From: Pegea sp. RAD2-039
Lineage: Eukaryota; Chordata; Thaliacea; Salpida; Salpidae
Assembly: GCA_034620365.1 (NCBI GenBank)
Contig: JAQGEQ010000287.1
Span: forward strand, 124,001-188,000
Reading direction: 5' to 3'
Length of the DNA stretch: 64,000 bases
Shown: piece after piece, positions 35,395 through 48,282 of the stretch
How the letters are laid out: each line of letters starts with the position of its first letter
Position numbering within the stretch: position 1 is the first letter of the stretch
Notes under the pieces: model-generated
What the model was told of the DNA's origin: nothing
Seen by the model: only the letters and a program-made list of their open reading frames with translations
Databases searched by the model: none
Translations under genes and position numbers: made by a program

Positions 35395-35765
35395 GATGTA
35401 GTGCCGGAGTCTGGAAGAAGATTTCAAATACTACAGTATTTGGTGTGAAGTAGATGACACAAGGCAACTGGAAGACTTTATTGTTGTTTACATAAACATC
35501 AGGTCATATTGGGTTAGAGTTTGAAAGTTTGTTTAATGATAGGTGTAAATATTTGTCGGTAGCTAGCTTGAGTTGTCTAAATTGAAGCCATAAGTTAGTA
35601 GAGCTCAAAAACGATTGGAAAGTAATTGATTTAGTACTAAAATTGTCCTTAAAAGACATTACATTTTCAGAACCATGTAGTGATGAAGAACAGTGTGTAA
35701 TGTCATTGATTTAAATAATGAAAAGAAAAGGGCCAATAATGCTGCTTTAGCATAGCTATTATAAA
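35395..35765 (-). mobile_element. Degraded RT fragment of a second LINE type
   Basis: On the minus strand short frames read GPFLFII.INDI and, further on, LWLQFRQLKLATDKYLHLSL, the order and spacing of LINE RT regions 4 to 6. The text differs from the main LINE family. Many stops and shifts. Confidence 0.4.
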
Positions 35766-35774
35766 TAATTAAAG

Positions 35775-36850
35775 AATAATTATAGAAATAAAAAGGTGCA
35801 ACACGCGGCATTTGAGCAGTTCCCATGCAATATATATATACTAACCTGCTTCAGCCATGTGGGATGTGCTTTGAGTAATGATATTAAAAATAAAGCAAAA
35901 TATAGAGAAATATAGAGAAATCATATCTCAAACACACAGTGAAATGAAAAAAATAGTCAATAGAATGTCTTTATTTTCTTTGAAACTATTTTTTAAGTCC
36001 CTATACAATTTAACATAGAACAATTACATTGAATGTTAATAACGTAAAAAAGAGAAAAATAATCACAGTTTAGAAATGATAATTGTTGGAAATATTATAA
36101 CGTTTCAACTTCTGCTTGAACAGCACAAGAGATTCTAACGTGTCCGTGTCTGATGGCAGTTGTTTTCAATTATTGAATAAACGGTATGAGAAAAAAATGC
36201 TCTGATTAAGATAATATGTGTTTATCAACGTGTAAAGTGCTTCGCCTGAGTGGACTTGAGGGAAGACTAATAGAGAAAAAAGTATCGAATTTAAGGTCAA
36301 TTACATTGTGTATAATATTAAAGTAAACTGAATTTTGAGGAGTTTAAAAAATAATAATCAAGATGTCTGTAATCCATCAAATTTCCATTTATTGTATTTA
36401 AACCGCCGATTTTCCAAAGTATCTAACTGTAAGAAGTTAAGACGATGTTTACAATTATGTTTTCTATAACTATCGTATTTAATATTAAGTTTCCTGCATA
36501 CCAATTTTGTGAATGTTGCCTGAACAGATTCGTTTTTTTTTATATTACCAACTTAATACGGCATCCATGTACTAACATTGTGTTCAAGAATTGAACGTAA
36601 GTACAATTTGAAAAGGTTGATAAAAACCATGGGTCCTTAGAATTAAAGGTCTTTATAATAAGGAAGACAAGGCTAATTGATTTTCCAACGATTTTGGAAA
36701 CATAATTGCGTCATTTAAAGTCAGATGATAAAGTAATGCCAAGGTCCAGGACCGAAGATACTCGTTGAATAATAAATCTATTGATGGAGTATTGGTTCAA
36801 GCAATTTATAATTGGTTTACGAGAAAAAGTTATTATTTCAGACTTTGTGG
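35775..36850 (-). mobile_element. LINE copy, 3' half, interrupted and truncated
   Basis: The 3' UTR piece (35775-35845) is separated from the rest (36002-36850) by about 155 bases of unrelated sequence. The larger part carries the 3' UTR and C-terminal RT remains on the minus strand and breaks off at 36850, exactly where LTR sequence begins. The terminal hairpin is missing. All frames are broken. Confidence 0.75.
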
Positions 36851-38960
36851 GTATATAGAGTGGTAGGAGACGACACATTCACGTAAGCGGCAAAATATTC
36901 TAGTGTAACCAAATAATTGGGCCGAACTATGCAAACTGCACGTTCTCACTGTTGCCATCAATGTCAATTAATCCCATCCGTAACGCTTTGGAAGGCATAC
37001 ATTTAGTTTAGATCTTGTGAACCACTAAACCTCCACGCCGTTGTTTCTTTCGATCTTCGGGCTGACGTCACTGCTCCTAGTGCCCGGATCATATAACCAC
37101 GTCGTCATTTTCTCATTGGAAACAGCAGCTTCCTCCAACTCTTCATTCTCTTCCTTTTCAGTCATGGTGTCCTCTGGATTCTGGTTTACTTCACTTGGTG
37201 AAATCTGTCATAGAATATTCTCTTTATTACTGCATACGGAATAAACGTCAAACACCTGTCCATCAGCATTAAAGTATCTGGCTAGATCCCTCAATCAAAC
37301 CTACCATCTGGATAACTGACCCGAACGTACATTGACTTAGCTTCCAGCAGCTCAAACTATTATCACCTTGGTTATTGGCTAGAGCAAGACCAGAAACTTT
37401 TAACCTCTCCGTTATCTGAGTGATAGTATCAAGCTTTCTTCTTACTTGTTCCGACTTATCTCTATCACAACTGTCAACCTCTAAGATTAAATCTGTATTA
37501 TTATAACAATAGCTCCAAGACTTTCGAATAGAATTCTAACTGCCAACATCCATACAGTAAGAATTCTTTTTACTTGGTAAGAGAGTTTCTACATTGAAAC
37601 CTCTACTAAGAATGATTGGAAAGGTTTTTTGGTTTTCCTGAAGCATCTAGTCTTAACATAATACCTCTAAAAGGGTACTCCAAAGGTGTTCTCTTACTTC
37701 AAATCATAGTAACCAAATTCATCTCAAATGACTATCTCTCCCCTCGTAGAGAATTAATGGATCTTGTTCAAAAGTTTACAAACCCATCTTAATAAGCAAA
37801 AAGTCTCTACGCTCTCTGCAACGATTTGGAATTTGTAAGGGTCTAAAGATCCATCAGAGTTTTAAAATCCTCCAGATCAGGCTTAATTTGATTTCTTCCC
37901 GCACAATAACCTTGCAAGTAAAGCTCTTCTGCTTCTTATACTGCGATTTAATTAAAGTCATTTGTTGTCACCGACGAACTTTAGAACTGTGGTTGGTAGG
38001 GAGTTGTTCTACTTAAGTTTTCTAACTAAATAAAAGAAAAAAGCAAAATATAACGATATAAAGGATAGGAATGATTTATAAACTTCCTTGCAGCGAGAAA
38101 TCTTACGCCTCCTTATTGATCTCTGTTTGAATCCAGTAAAACCAATTGTTAGAGGCACATAAGGTAAGAATTATCGAGTCTGAAACGACTAATGTAGATT
38201 CGAGAGTAGCTTGCGTCTGGATGTTGATGCGGTTCGTATCCTTACTGTCAAGGCTGGATATGAGTTTACACAATTGAAGGAAAACTGACCCCTTGAAGAC
38301 CCAAAGTTACCAGATGTAATAGAGAATGATAATGACTTTTATTTTATGAGTGCCTTCCTTGAACCTGTTTTAGCGACTACTATTAATCTATCGATCGATA
38401 GGAAAGGTGAGTATATGTTGGATGAAACTAAATCAGCTGAATATATGAAGTTTGAGACTGGTTGTGTTTTGTCCAACAAAATTTGACAATTTATGCCAAA
38501 CCAAGTGTATTTTTGTTTTGGCCTGCTGTACAGAGAAACTCAGATGGAATGATGCGATTGATACATCGTCTGGTATACGAGGTATTTTCTTAGATCGTTT
38601 CATGTTGTATGCTGGAAGGTCGGAAGCTGTTTTCTCTTCTATCTTCTCGTCACGTTGTAGTATGCAAGCAGTTGTTGACGGCCCAACAATTTAGAGTTTG
38701 TCGAGATTCATAGACTTTAGTGGCAATGTGATGCAAAGTATAATACATTCAATATCCAGACTTCCACAATAACCTTTCAAGATGTGGAAACTCTGAATAC
38801 GAAGCCAAATACTGGTACATCAATCAATGATAATTACTCTTTTAAAAAGCTTTATTCAATTGTAAAGACAAGTAGCACACTACGAACAACACCACAGTCA
38901 GCTACACAATGAGCTAGCTATATATAGAAGTAGAAATTACACATTCTTAAGCAGTTCATT
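36850..38960 (-). mobile_element. Ty3/gypsy-like retrotransposon, decayed
   Basis: A 5' LTR lies at about 38835-38960 and the start of a 3' LTR at 36850-36917 (minus strand AGAATATTTTGCCGCTTACG). The internal part on the minus strand contains pol remains. Near 37650-37890 frames read LEDFKTLMDL, LTNSKSLQRV, RLFAY and EYPFRGIMLRLDASGKP, matching the end of RT and start of RNase H (D-A-S). Near 37400-37520 lies LILEVDSCDRDKSEQVRRKL, and near 37020-37170 MTEKEENEELEEAAVSNEKM. Stops throughout; not functional. Confidence 0.65.
38835..38960 (-). repeat. 5' LTR of the decayed gypsy-like element
   Basis: Minus-strand AGCTAGCTCATTGTGTAGCT followed by GACTGTGGTGTTGTTCGTAG is nearly identical to 33975-34020. 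Confidence 0.65.
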
Positions 38961-39349
38961 CACTTATACTACATTCTGCAATAAATGTTTCTTTTATACT
39001 CTAAACAGTTTATAATAGTAAATTTAACTGAGTTAAATAGCAAATTCAAATACAGAATTGCAGAAGCATTATTTTAAATTTCTTGAAATACTTATTTGAA
39101 TATTTTTTAGCATACTGAAACAATACTTACCTCAAAATATTCATTAAAAACTATCAACAGCTTAGTCATTTGAAGTATTATCGTTTGCATATTTATTGTT
39201 AAAAAGTTTACCAACTGCAGACACTAATAGATTAACCATAATTTTTAGTTATACTAAAAAATGGGAATTGTACAGCTGGGGAAAGTAACTCCAGTAAAGT
39301 GAGCAGGATAAAAATTACGAAGAAATTTTATTTATGTATTAATTACAAT

Positions 39350-40040
39350 AAACGTGAAGGAAAGGGCTGCTGTATTGATTTATGGCATCCATCCACTGAC
39401 ATTATATTCAAGAATTGGACGTATGTGTAGTTTGAAAGGATTGATAAAAAAGTATGAATTGTTATAATTAAAGGTCTTTATAATAAGGTAGACAAGGTTG
39501 ATTGATTTTCCAAAGATTTTGGAAACACATATGTACCATTTTAAGTCAGGTAATAGGGTAATGGCAAGGTCTAGAACCAAAAATATTCGTGGAATAATTA
39601 GTGCATTGATGGAATATTAGTTTAACGAGTTTGTAGCTGATTTACGACTGAAAGTTAAAAGTTCAGACTTTGTGAGCTAGATTCTGAGCTGTCAATTCGT
39701 AGACCAGTTTTCTGCAGTGTGAAGTGCAGTTTAAAGTTTGAAAGGATTGCTCAGTGTCATCTGCATACACAAACACACTGACATCATGTACTGCTACTAA
39801 TCTTCTGATGAAGTCTTCAATGAACATTAAAAAGAGAAGGGGACCCAGAAAGAAACCCTGAGGAACATCTCTGGTGATTTGACTAGGAGTAGATAGAGAT
39901 CTTTCAACACGAGGTTGTTTTAATTCCACCATATAAGTAATCTTCAATCCGCTTTAAGATACATCTGCTGATTTTTAACTTTTGTAAAACAATATTGAAC
40001 TTGTTGTGCGGGACAGAATCAAGCTCTTTAGCAAATGTCA
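39350..40040 (-). mobile_element. LINE RT fragment, inverted to the next piece
   Basis: On the minus strand it encodes HNKF, then VERSLSTPSQITRDVPQG, FLGPLLFLMFIEDFIRRLVA and VFVYADDTEQ (39663-39947), and further 3' SKIFGKSINLVYLIIKTFN and RPILEYNVSGWMP (39380-39580). Several frame breaks. It stops without its 3' UTR and is joined at 40040 to a plus-strand LINE 3' end. Confidence 0.8.
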
Positions 40041-40510
40041 TGTCAGAATCATTTGTGTTGTTCAAGCAGAAGTTGAAACGTTATAATATTGCCAAAACTG
40101 ATATTTCTAAACTGTGATTGTTTTCTCTTTCTATGCTATAAACATTCTATGTAATTTTTTTTTATATATATAAATGTGAAGGAGGGTGCCTACAGAGAGC
40201 ACATCTCGCTAATACACATTCTCACGAGTTTTTTACAGTTTTTCTCAGGAGTTTTATAAATATGTCTCCACCTGGGGTCGAACCCGGTACTTCCTAGCTA
40301 GAAGTACTTTGTAGCTAGGTGTAGTAACCGCTTCGCCACCAAGCAGGAATTGTTCACTGTTAAATGTTTTGAGCACTACTGAAATGCCATGTATTGCATC
40401 TTTTTCTTTCTATATTTCCTTTTTAAGAGGTATTATTTGAGAGAATCTGTATTAGTAGGAGGTGCTATTTCCAAGCCCTCTCCTTAGCGTTTAATGTAAA
40501 AAATCAAAAA
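40041..40510 (+). mobile_element. LINE 3' end, split by a SINE insertion
   Basis: Last codons of ORF2 and 3' UTR occur at 40041-40156 and continue at 40348-40510 (TGTTCACTGTTAAATG...GGTGCTATTTCCAAGCC), matching uninterrupted copies such as 28988-29241. The break at AATT coincides with the SINE at 40157-40347. Confidence 0.8.
40157..40347 (-). mobile_element. tRNA-derived SINE with a LINE-type 3' tail
   Basis: On the minus strand the head carries a good A-box (TGGCGAAGCGGT) and B-box (GGTTCGACCCC), spaced as in a tRNA with a long variable region. After AGGTGGAGACATATTTATAA and a short linker, the 3' part GAGAATGTGTATTAGCGAGA and GGCACCCTCCTTCACATTTA is the 3' end of the local LINE family. It is flanked by AATT on both sides (40153-40156 and 40348-40351). 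Inserted in the 3' UTR of a LINE copy. Confidence 0.85.
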
Positions 40511-40860
40511 CAAATAAATTATAATGAATATCTAAAGTGTATAAAGAAAATTTATAATCTTAAAATACACACAACTACGAAATATTCCTTTATTTAAAGC
40601 TTAGTCTTCCTCAAAAGTTATTCCAATTTTCCCAATAAAATGTAAAATTTCTGTATGCCTTTCAATTCTTTAAAACTTATCTTAATTTCTGTGTCAGTCT
40701 AAATTCTGAGAGCAAGTTATTTGATTGTGCAGTTATATTTCATAATTAAATATTTAAAACTGCCATATTTTCTAATTATTAACATTTAGATCAGACTAAA
40801 TTTATAGTCAGCTTAAAAAGTGTCATTTAAAGTTGCAATTTACTGTTACTTTTTTCATTA

Positions 40861-41322
40861 ATGTCAGCTTTAAGCGTTTTGAAAAATGTTGATTTCATCA
40901 AAGATTTAAAGTTTTGCTTCATAACTTTGAAACACTCTTGTCCAGAAGGCGAACGGTTTATCTATAAAGTAAGATTTACTTGGCTTAATTTTATCAATGT
41001 ATCGGTTTTCCAATTCAATATGCTAATTAAATCTGCCCAACTAGCTTTCTTAACTATCCTACAAGCATAATTTACTTATATAAGATATGATGTAAATAAT
41101 GAAATTTGTGAAAAATAGTTAATTAGTTACACACTAATTAAGTTGTAGAATTTCCCACTGAAGTCGTTATAAGTTTATTACAAATCAAGTGTAAACATGA
41201 AGCTGTTAGGTGTTTTGATAATTAAAAAAAACTTTCATTTAATTTTGTTTAAAAATATATTTTTTACATGAAATAAGATTATGGCTGTGATAGAAATACA
41301 AAAGGAGGCCACACAGGTTTAA
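40861..41322 (+). CDS. Possible small two-exon gene, 50 aa
   Basis: An ATG frame at 40861-40968 (MSALSVLKNVDFIKDLKFCF...GERFIYK) ends at a GTAAGA donor. An acceptor at 41277 would add IMAVIEIQKEATQV and a stop. A second reading of the downstream exon (YGCDRNTKGGHTGLKAAIVK with a strong GTAAGT donor at 41347) is open but out of phase. No family recognised; it may be chance. Confidence 0.2.
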
Positions 41323-42690
41323 AAGCTGCTATAGTTAAACAACTGTAAGTGAAGATATTACATTTATTGAATGTCTAATATAAGTTTTTTTCATGGAATG
41401 AACTCTACATTGAAAACAAATGTTATATCTTTTCTGTTTCTGACAAATCAAAATTGAGTCATATCTTATAAAGTTTGATTTCTAAATAAACTCACTCCAG
41501 GTTTTGAAAAGTAATGCTGGAAAGCAAAGCCAATGAAAGATGGATGAGAGATGGAACGTACAATAGATGAATTTTATAAACGAATTTTTAAGACTACTAC
41601 TAGTGCTAAGTGCATTTATTATGTACTTTGTGTATTCAAACACAAAACTTTTTTGTTAAGAAATATTTTTTTACTTGCTCACTGTAAAGATGTTGTATTC
41701 AGTGTAATACATACTTACCAGTACAATAATCCTCATAACTACTTCACTGAGTTTCAAACATTTAGTTTGTTAATTTTCTATTGCATTTTGTAAAATGATT
41801 GCAGGCTTAAATAATGTATAAAAAAGAATTTAAAGAGACAAATTTCCAAAATATTTGCTTATTTTAAGTAATATAATTAGAAAAAAATTGTTTTTAAATT
41901 TGAAATCAAAATGATATCAAAAACTGTCTTAGGCTTGTTTAACAAAGTTTACATTAATTAAGAATATCATAATTATGTATTATTACAACAACATACATAA
42001 AACGATTAAAATACTATATATATAAAAAGAAGTTGCAACGAAATATGTTAAAACAACTTACAAAAAATCTTCAATACTTGATGATTATAAACTCTGATCA
42101 AATAAAAGGTTTGGTGAGCTCAGTATTGATTTTTTCTCTCAAATTTATTCACAACTATCCAGGAACTCTTAAGACTTTTTTATAGAAATATCAAACTAAT
42201 TTTTTTTATTTCATCTTCAGTTTGCCTATAATTAAACAGTTTGCTACGAATTCTTCTCTTTGTAAACGAAAGCAATTTTAAAGAAACTTTCAGCAAGCTT
42301 TTCTTGCAATATATCGTGACTATGATATAATTTACAAAGTTTTAGGACTTCAAAGGTATTAGATGTTGACAGCTAAAAGCTAACCAAAATATAAACTTAT
42401 TTTATTCTCATTTATTAAATGAACAATTTCAATCAAACTACGTTATTAAATAGAAATTGCAGTTAAAAAACGATTATGAACATTTTAGCAAAAATTAATT
42501 TTTCAAAATCAACTACGGGTAAATTCAATTGATAATTCAATTTAGAATATAAAAACATCATATGTTGAATGGGAAAAGTTGGAATGAACATAATTTAAAT
42601 GTAATATTTCAGCAAGCAATCAGTTCAGGCAAATTTATCTTTTAAAAACTTAAATGAATAAAAGCTGCTGACACAAGATGATAAAAACGT
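41323..42690. other. AT-rich stretch between the weak gene and HP1
   Basis: An 80-codon plus frame at 41551-41793 rich in Phe, Tyr and Ile looks non-coding. It presumably includes the 3' UTR of the HP1 gene. Confidence 0.35.
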
Positions 42691-42695
42691 TTTTA

Positions 42696-43519
42696 TCAAA
42701 ACTCGTGAAGCTTAAAATGTTCTTCATAATATTTGATGACAAGCTTGGGATACATCTCATTGGCTTCTTTACACTTTATAAAACTTGGTTCAGTTGGTTC
42801 TTGCCTAAAACGAATTCGAAAATTCAAGAAATTAAAATATAAGTTGTTTAGAAATTTTTCAAAAACTGTAAAAGTTTTTTTTACCATTTAATCAAAAAAA
42901 CTCTTTCACCGCTAGACTTATCCGCTGTTACACCATATATCTTCTGAGGGGTTCTACTTTCCTCTGTGGGTATTGAAAATAATTATAGATATTACTTTTT
43001 GGAAAGCAGTTCTACAAACTTATGAGAAAAGTATTGCTTTTATCAATAAAATCTGTTTCTTTTATTCTACTTTTTATCAGATAAAAATAGTTGACCAATT
43101 TTTGAAAGTCAAAAAGATTTTATAATCTGAAAATTGTATAACCTTTGAAATTGCCCTTTACTTTATTAAAGTTTGCATTGAATTCATTTAAAAGTTCAGA
43201 ACAAAATAAATTTTCTTCTGGTTCCCAGGTGTTGTGTTCTCTGAGTTATTAGTAAAAATCTTTTAATTCGATGTCATTATACAAACAAAAAATCATTTTT
43301 CTTGATAATAACTTATCATTACCAAACTGCCAATTATCATTGTAAAGCAGAACTGATTTTATTTTTTGAAAATACTCACTCTGTATAACCTTTCCACTTG
43401 ATAAAATATTTTATCTGGTTTTTAATTTTTTTTTTATCCAAAACTTTTTCAACATCAAATAATGAATTTGATTTAACAGAAGATTTAATTTTCTTTTTTT
43501 TATTTAAAGGCTTACCCAT
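42696..43519 (-). CDS. HP1/chromobox protein, four exons, 141 aa
   Basis: Heterochromatin protein 1 family: binds methylated histone H3K9 through the chromodomain and dimerises through the chromoshadow domain. Exons 43380-43519, 43143-43240, 42885-42963 and 42696-42804 join in frame. The chromodomain spans about residues 20-68 (LFDVEKVLDKKK, YFIKWKGYTEEHNTWEPEEN), with the aromatic cage Phe21, Trp42 and Tyr45 all present. The chromoshadow domain spans about residues 85-141 (IYGVTADKSSGERVFLIKW, CKEANEMYPKLVIKYYEEHF). The hinge is only about 15 residues, and the total is below the usual 170-220 of animal HP1. The N-terminus is lysine-rich. No acidic stretch precedes the chromodomain. Start: first ATG after an A/T-rich leader. 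Confidence 0.93.
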
Positions 43520-46500
43520 TGTTGACTTTGCAAAAAAATTACAAATCTAAGTAAAAATATAAAAGTTAAATAAAAAATTAATCTAAATTCTTATATAATT
43601 TAACATAACATTTTATGAAAATTGTATTATGAATATAATTAAAGAGAAGAATTTAAATCAGAAAATTATAAAATTTTGTTTTATAATTATATTTTTTAAT
43701 TTAGAGTCATCTATAAAGCTCAATTTTGTATGGCCATTTAACCAAAATGTCAAAAAATATTTAATTTCATTTATAGCTTTTCAATACAAACAAGATTACA
43801 TGTAAAAAAAATAAAATTAAGTAATAATAACAAAAAAGTATATATATAAGTTTTATCACAAAGTTAATAAGTTTTGCAAAAACAAGCTGAAAAAAGTTTA
43901 TAAACTGTAAAAATTTTATTTTGATCAAATTGTAAAAATATTAAGCTTAAACTATAAATGCTCTTTTATTTACATGATAGATAGTAAATACACAGAGAAA
44001 GTTTAGTCAATCTTAAGTCTATGAAGTCTGCAAACAAAAAACATAATTTTAAATAAAACTAAAACTTTAAAAAACAGTTGATAAGCTTTTTGTACAAAAA
44101 TAATTTGTACCTACCCAAAACTTGCCATGCGACTAAATATAAAGCTTTATTAAATGGGCGAAAAGGTAAAATCTAATTTATATAATTTTAAGAAAATTTT
44201 AAGAATTTAAAAATACTTTAAACATTTTTAGATGGTATTTTTTGTGTTTATTAATAAAAAAATAAAAAATTTTAAGCAGGCAAACAAAATATACATCATA
44301 AAATATTAAAAAAGCATATCAACTTAGAGCCAGGACTGAAACAAAGCTACAAACCTTTGATGTTCTACTTGCCACTGCAAACGTTTAGCTTGTCAAATAA
44401 CTGAACCTTCAGCAGCGTGTTGAGAAAAATTAATATCTATGAAACTTTGGCTTCAAAAATATGGGTTGGATATTATCATTTTATTGTAAAAGTAAAGTGA
44501 TTTGTTCGATAATGAAAGTAAAAAAGATGGTACAGTTAGGAAGCTTATGCGTTTTTGTGAAATAAACATGTTTACTGACTCCAATAGAAACTAGGCGATG
44601 ATAAGAGATAAAAACCACAAATGCATAGTTTTTTTTAAGTTACCCACAAAAGAAAGAAACAAGCCCTTTGCTCTGAGTTCTAAGATTATCATAGGTGTGT
44701 TTGCTGTTAAATATAGATTGTGTTTATTGTACAAGTGGAAATCTTATTGCTTAAGACTGTTTCTATTATATAAACAGCGAAAAGGTATATTGTAGAAACA
44801 TTTATACAACAAATGAAAGTAAGTTACAAAATCATAGTTTGATTAAGAACAAAAAAACTACGCTAATACTGATTAGACTGCAACTAATAATATTCATAAT
44901 AGTTAGCTGGATTTTTATTCAAACAACTAACTATATCTTGGTAGCGTGTTCTTGATAACGGAAAGCTTTGTAAGCATATTTTCGGTTTTAGTCAAATATA
45001 ATTTAAAAAACCCAATTGTATTTTAGCACCTCTATTGTTTAAGCATTTTTAAAAACAAGTCTAATCTGTTTTGTAATTTCTAAGGCAAATGTTTTGAAAA
45101 ATCAGCCATGTAAACGCTAGAATAACCATTGCATAGGCAAAAATTACTTCTGCAAAAAATAAAAATGCTTTTGAAATTCTGTCAAGCCAATCAAGCCTTT
45201 TATTATATTTTACTGCTGAATGTTTAGTTTTGTCTCATAAAAAATAAAAATGATTTGACAAGTTTATAAAAATTTTTTCAATAGAAGTTGTCATCAATCG
45301 CTTGACTACATTTAAAAGGCGGATTTGAAAAGTTTATCTAATTTAAGCAATTTTTTGAAAATAATCTTTTTAATAAATTTATCAGCAATTTTAAAAAAGT
45401 CTTGTATGATACTATTTTGACTAGTAATTTTAGACTGAAATTTACTTGTGTGATAGTAATAAACACTAGTACCACTCTAAAACCAGCGTAGGTTTTTGAT
45501 TAGATAATTAAGAAATGTTTAATTCTTAAAAATATGTTACGTTTATTACTGCTGAAGAGTTCGATAAACATTGTTGAAAACTTTGTTTAAATAGTTAAAC
45601 TATGAATTAATTTAGATTTTCGGTGTCACACTAATGTAAAAATGCTGACGGCGTTAATTTAAAAACCATTTGTACACAAACATGCGACTGGTAAACTTAG
45701 TGATGGTTGTAAAGTGTACAAAACCGGCTTAGTTCTATATAAATGCTTTTGTTCAAAACTTAGCGGCAAAGTACATTCTGGATCACAGATGACTGCAGAA
45801 AAAGATCCAATATGACTACAGGTGAAAATGAACTCCTTCCATCGGGCAAATCCTTCCACTGTTTTTTTTATATACATTTTTTGGCATTTTAGATTGCGCA
45901 AGTTTTCTCTATGAGTATAAAGAAAAGTCATTACTGTTAGACTAAAATGCAATCGATAAACACAGAATATAGACTTTCTAAAACATTCATGGAAGTTACT
46001 ATTACATTTCCTGTAAATTAGATATTAAAAGTAAAGAATTAAATAAGACTATAAAAGACTATCAAATTCTAACTTATTTTCTTCTAAGTTAGTATCTCAC
46101 CTGTTTTCTGAATCAGGTAATTGATTTAAAAATTTTGATGGCAGCCGTTTCAACGCTTTTACATTGTATTGGCAGAAATGGAGTATCAACAACAAAAAAA
46201 GATAATTTCGAGTCTGCAAAAATATCTTTCTTAATATTGTTTCTTAAAAATATAAAGCTATAAAAAGTTGCAATACTACTTAACATAAAGAGAATTTTTT
46301 AAAACCTTTTTGATATATAAATGTTCGACTAATCAATTAAAGGTATGTTCTTCTAATATTTTAACTACTTTTATTTTTTAAACAATGGAACAATTTAAGC
46401 TTAAGAGAGTGCTGGAACTTAAATAAACTAAAATTTAAAGACACTTATCACAATCTACCTTTGACCAAAGCATACTTAGTGTTTCTAACGTTCGAAGCCT

Positions 46501-46980
46501 TCAATCACTGTCTCATCATCCGATGGCTTGCTTCATTATATACTACTTCTGCATCTTAAAAAAAAATCACTGCGGAACTTAAAGACTATCTTCAAAGGTT
46601 AAATTTCCCCTTTGCAAAAATAAGTTTTGTTTTTCAGCTACATTCTCTTTTGCATATACTTCCTCTTATCACTTTTATGAAACGTGAACAAACATATTGT
46701 TATCATATGTCGTTATTTGCTTAGAAAGATGTTTTTCTACTTTTGATTGATTTCATAGATTATATGATTTTAGTTTTGCATGTTTATTTGTTTAAACTAT
46801 AATAATACCAAAACAATTAGCACCACAAATAATTCTAAATTACCATTTGTATATATTTGAGATGAGTGTTGTGGGACTGTAATAAAGAATGTTAGAAGAG
46901 GATTAATTCAGTTTTGAAGCTGTCTGTATTAAGTCACTAACAATTAGGTTTTATTTAAAAGCGAGAATTAATCTAAGTAC
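43520..46980. other. AT-rich intergenic stretch
   Basis: No gene supported. A 97-codon frame at 45659-45952 (minus) sits in a slightly GC-richer patch. It has no recognisable domain and an open piece on the other strand too, so I leave it out. Confidence 0.4.
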
Positions 46981-46984
46981 AATT

Positions 46985-48100
46985 TTCTGGCTCCCCTTTC
47001 TTTTAGTTTTTATTGAAGACCTCATCAGAAGATTAGTAGCAGTAAATGATATCAGTGTGTTTGTGTATGCAGATAACATCAAGCTATTATCTTGTAATCC
47101 TTCAAAACTTCAAACTGCACTACACACTGTAGAAAACTGGTCTACGAATTGTCTACGGATTCTGCTCAGAATCCAGGCCACAAAGTCTGAACTTATAACT
47201 TTCAGCCATTATAACCAGCTACAAATTCCTTAAACCAATATTCCATCAATGGAGTTATTAATCAACGAATATATTCAGTTCTAGACCTTGGTATTACCCT
47301 ATCACCAGACTTTAAATGGCACAATTATGTTTTGAAAATCTTTGCAAAATCAATCAACCTTTTCTACCTTATTATAATTCTGAGGATCCACACTTCTTTA
47401 TTAATCTCTTCAAATTGTACGTGCGTTCAATTCTTGAAGACAATGTTAGTGCACAGATGCCATATCAAGCTGGCGATATAAACAAAACGAGTCTGTTCAG
47501 GCAACATTTACGAGATTGATATGTAAGAAACTTAATATTAAATACGATAGTAATGAATATTGTCTAAGCTTCTTAAATTTAGATACTTTAGAAATTCGAC
47601 GAATTCAATGCGACTCAATTCTAATTTTTTAAATTATCCACAATTTAGTTGACCTTCAATTCGATGCTTTCTTTTCCATTATTCCTTCCCTCAAGTTATA
47701 CCAACTCAGACGAAACATATTACACCTTAATAAGCCTATATCACCTAGTACATTGGTCAGAGCAAATTTTTTCTCATTCCGCACAATTAGTACTTGGAAC
47801 CAGCTGCCATCATATATTTTCATGTCAGAATCACTCGCATTGTTCAAGCAGAAGTTAAACCGTTTTAATATTGCGAACACTGTCATTTCTAAACTGTGAT
47901 TTTTTCTCTTATAATGCTATTGACATTCTATTTAATTGTTCACTGTTATATGCTTTGAGTACTACTGAAGTGCCATGTATCACATATTTTTTTTTTATAT
48001 TTCTAACTTGATGGAAATTGTTTGTGAAAATGTGTGTTAGCGAGAGGTGCTCTCTAGGCACCCTCCTACGCATTTATAGTAATAAATAAATAAATAAAAT
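46985..48100 (+). mobile_element. LINE 3' half, decayed RT
   Basis: Begins inside RT (VFIEDLIRRLVAVNDISVFV), where the catalytic YADD reads YADN. It continues through C-terminal RT remains with several stops (frames at 47316-47519), a full 3' UTR and the tail hairpin at 48030-48070, and ends in AATAAATAAATAAATA. The Asp-to-Asn change and stops make it dead. Confidence 0.88.
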
Positions 48101-48282
48101 TAGTGTAAAGAATTGAAAAAAACTGTTATCGAATTTTTGTAACTATCAGGATACACAACTTTTTTATTTAAAAACAAAAAATTACATATAGATGTTCAAA
48201 TATAAACAAGTAAATCTCTTTTAATTAATAATTTTAAACTATTTCTTCCACTTGTTTTCAAGCATAACATTTATTTATGAAA

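Noticed and set aside
40260-40347. A genuine tRNA gene
   Set aside because: A- and B-boxes are present but the cloverleaf is poor, and the copy is fused to a LINE tail with an AATT duplication, so it is a SINE head.
41551-41793. 80-codon plus-strand frame
   Set aside because: Low-complexity aromatic/aliphatic composition typical of AT-rich non-coding DNA; no splice or homology support.
45659-45952. 97-codon minus-strand frame in a GC-richer patch
   Set aside because: No domain, splice context or repeat support, and the opposite strand is also partly open.
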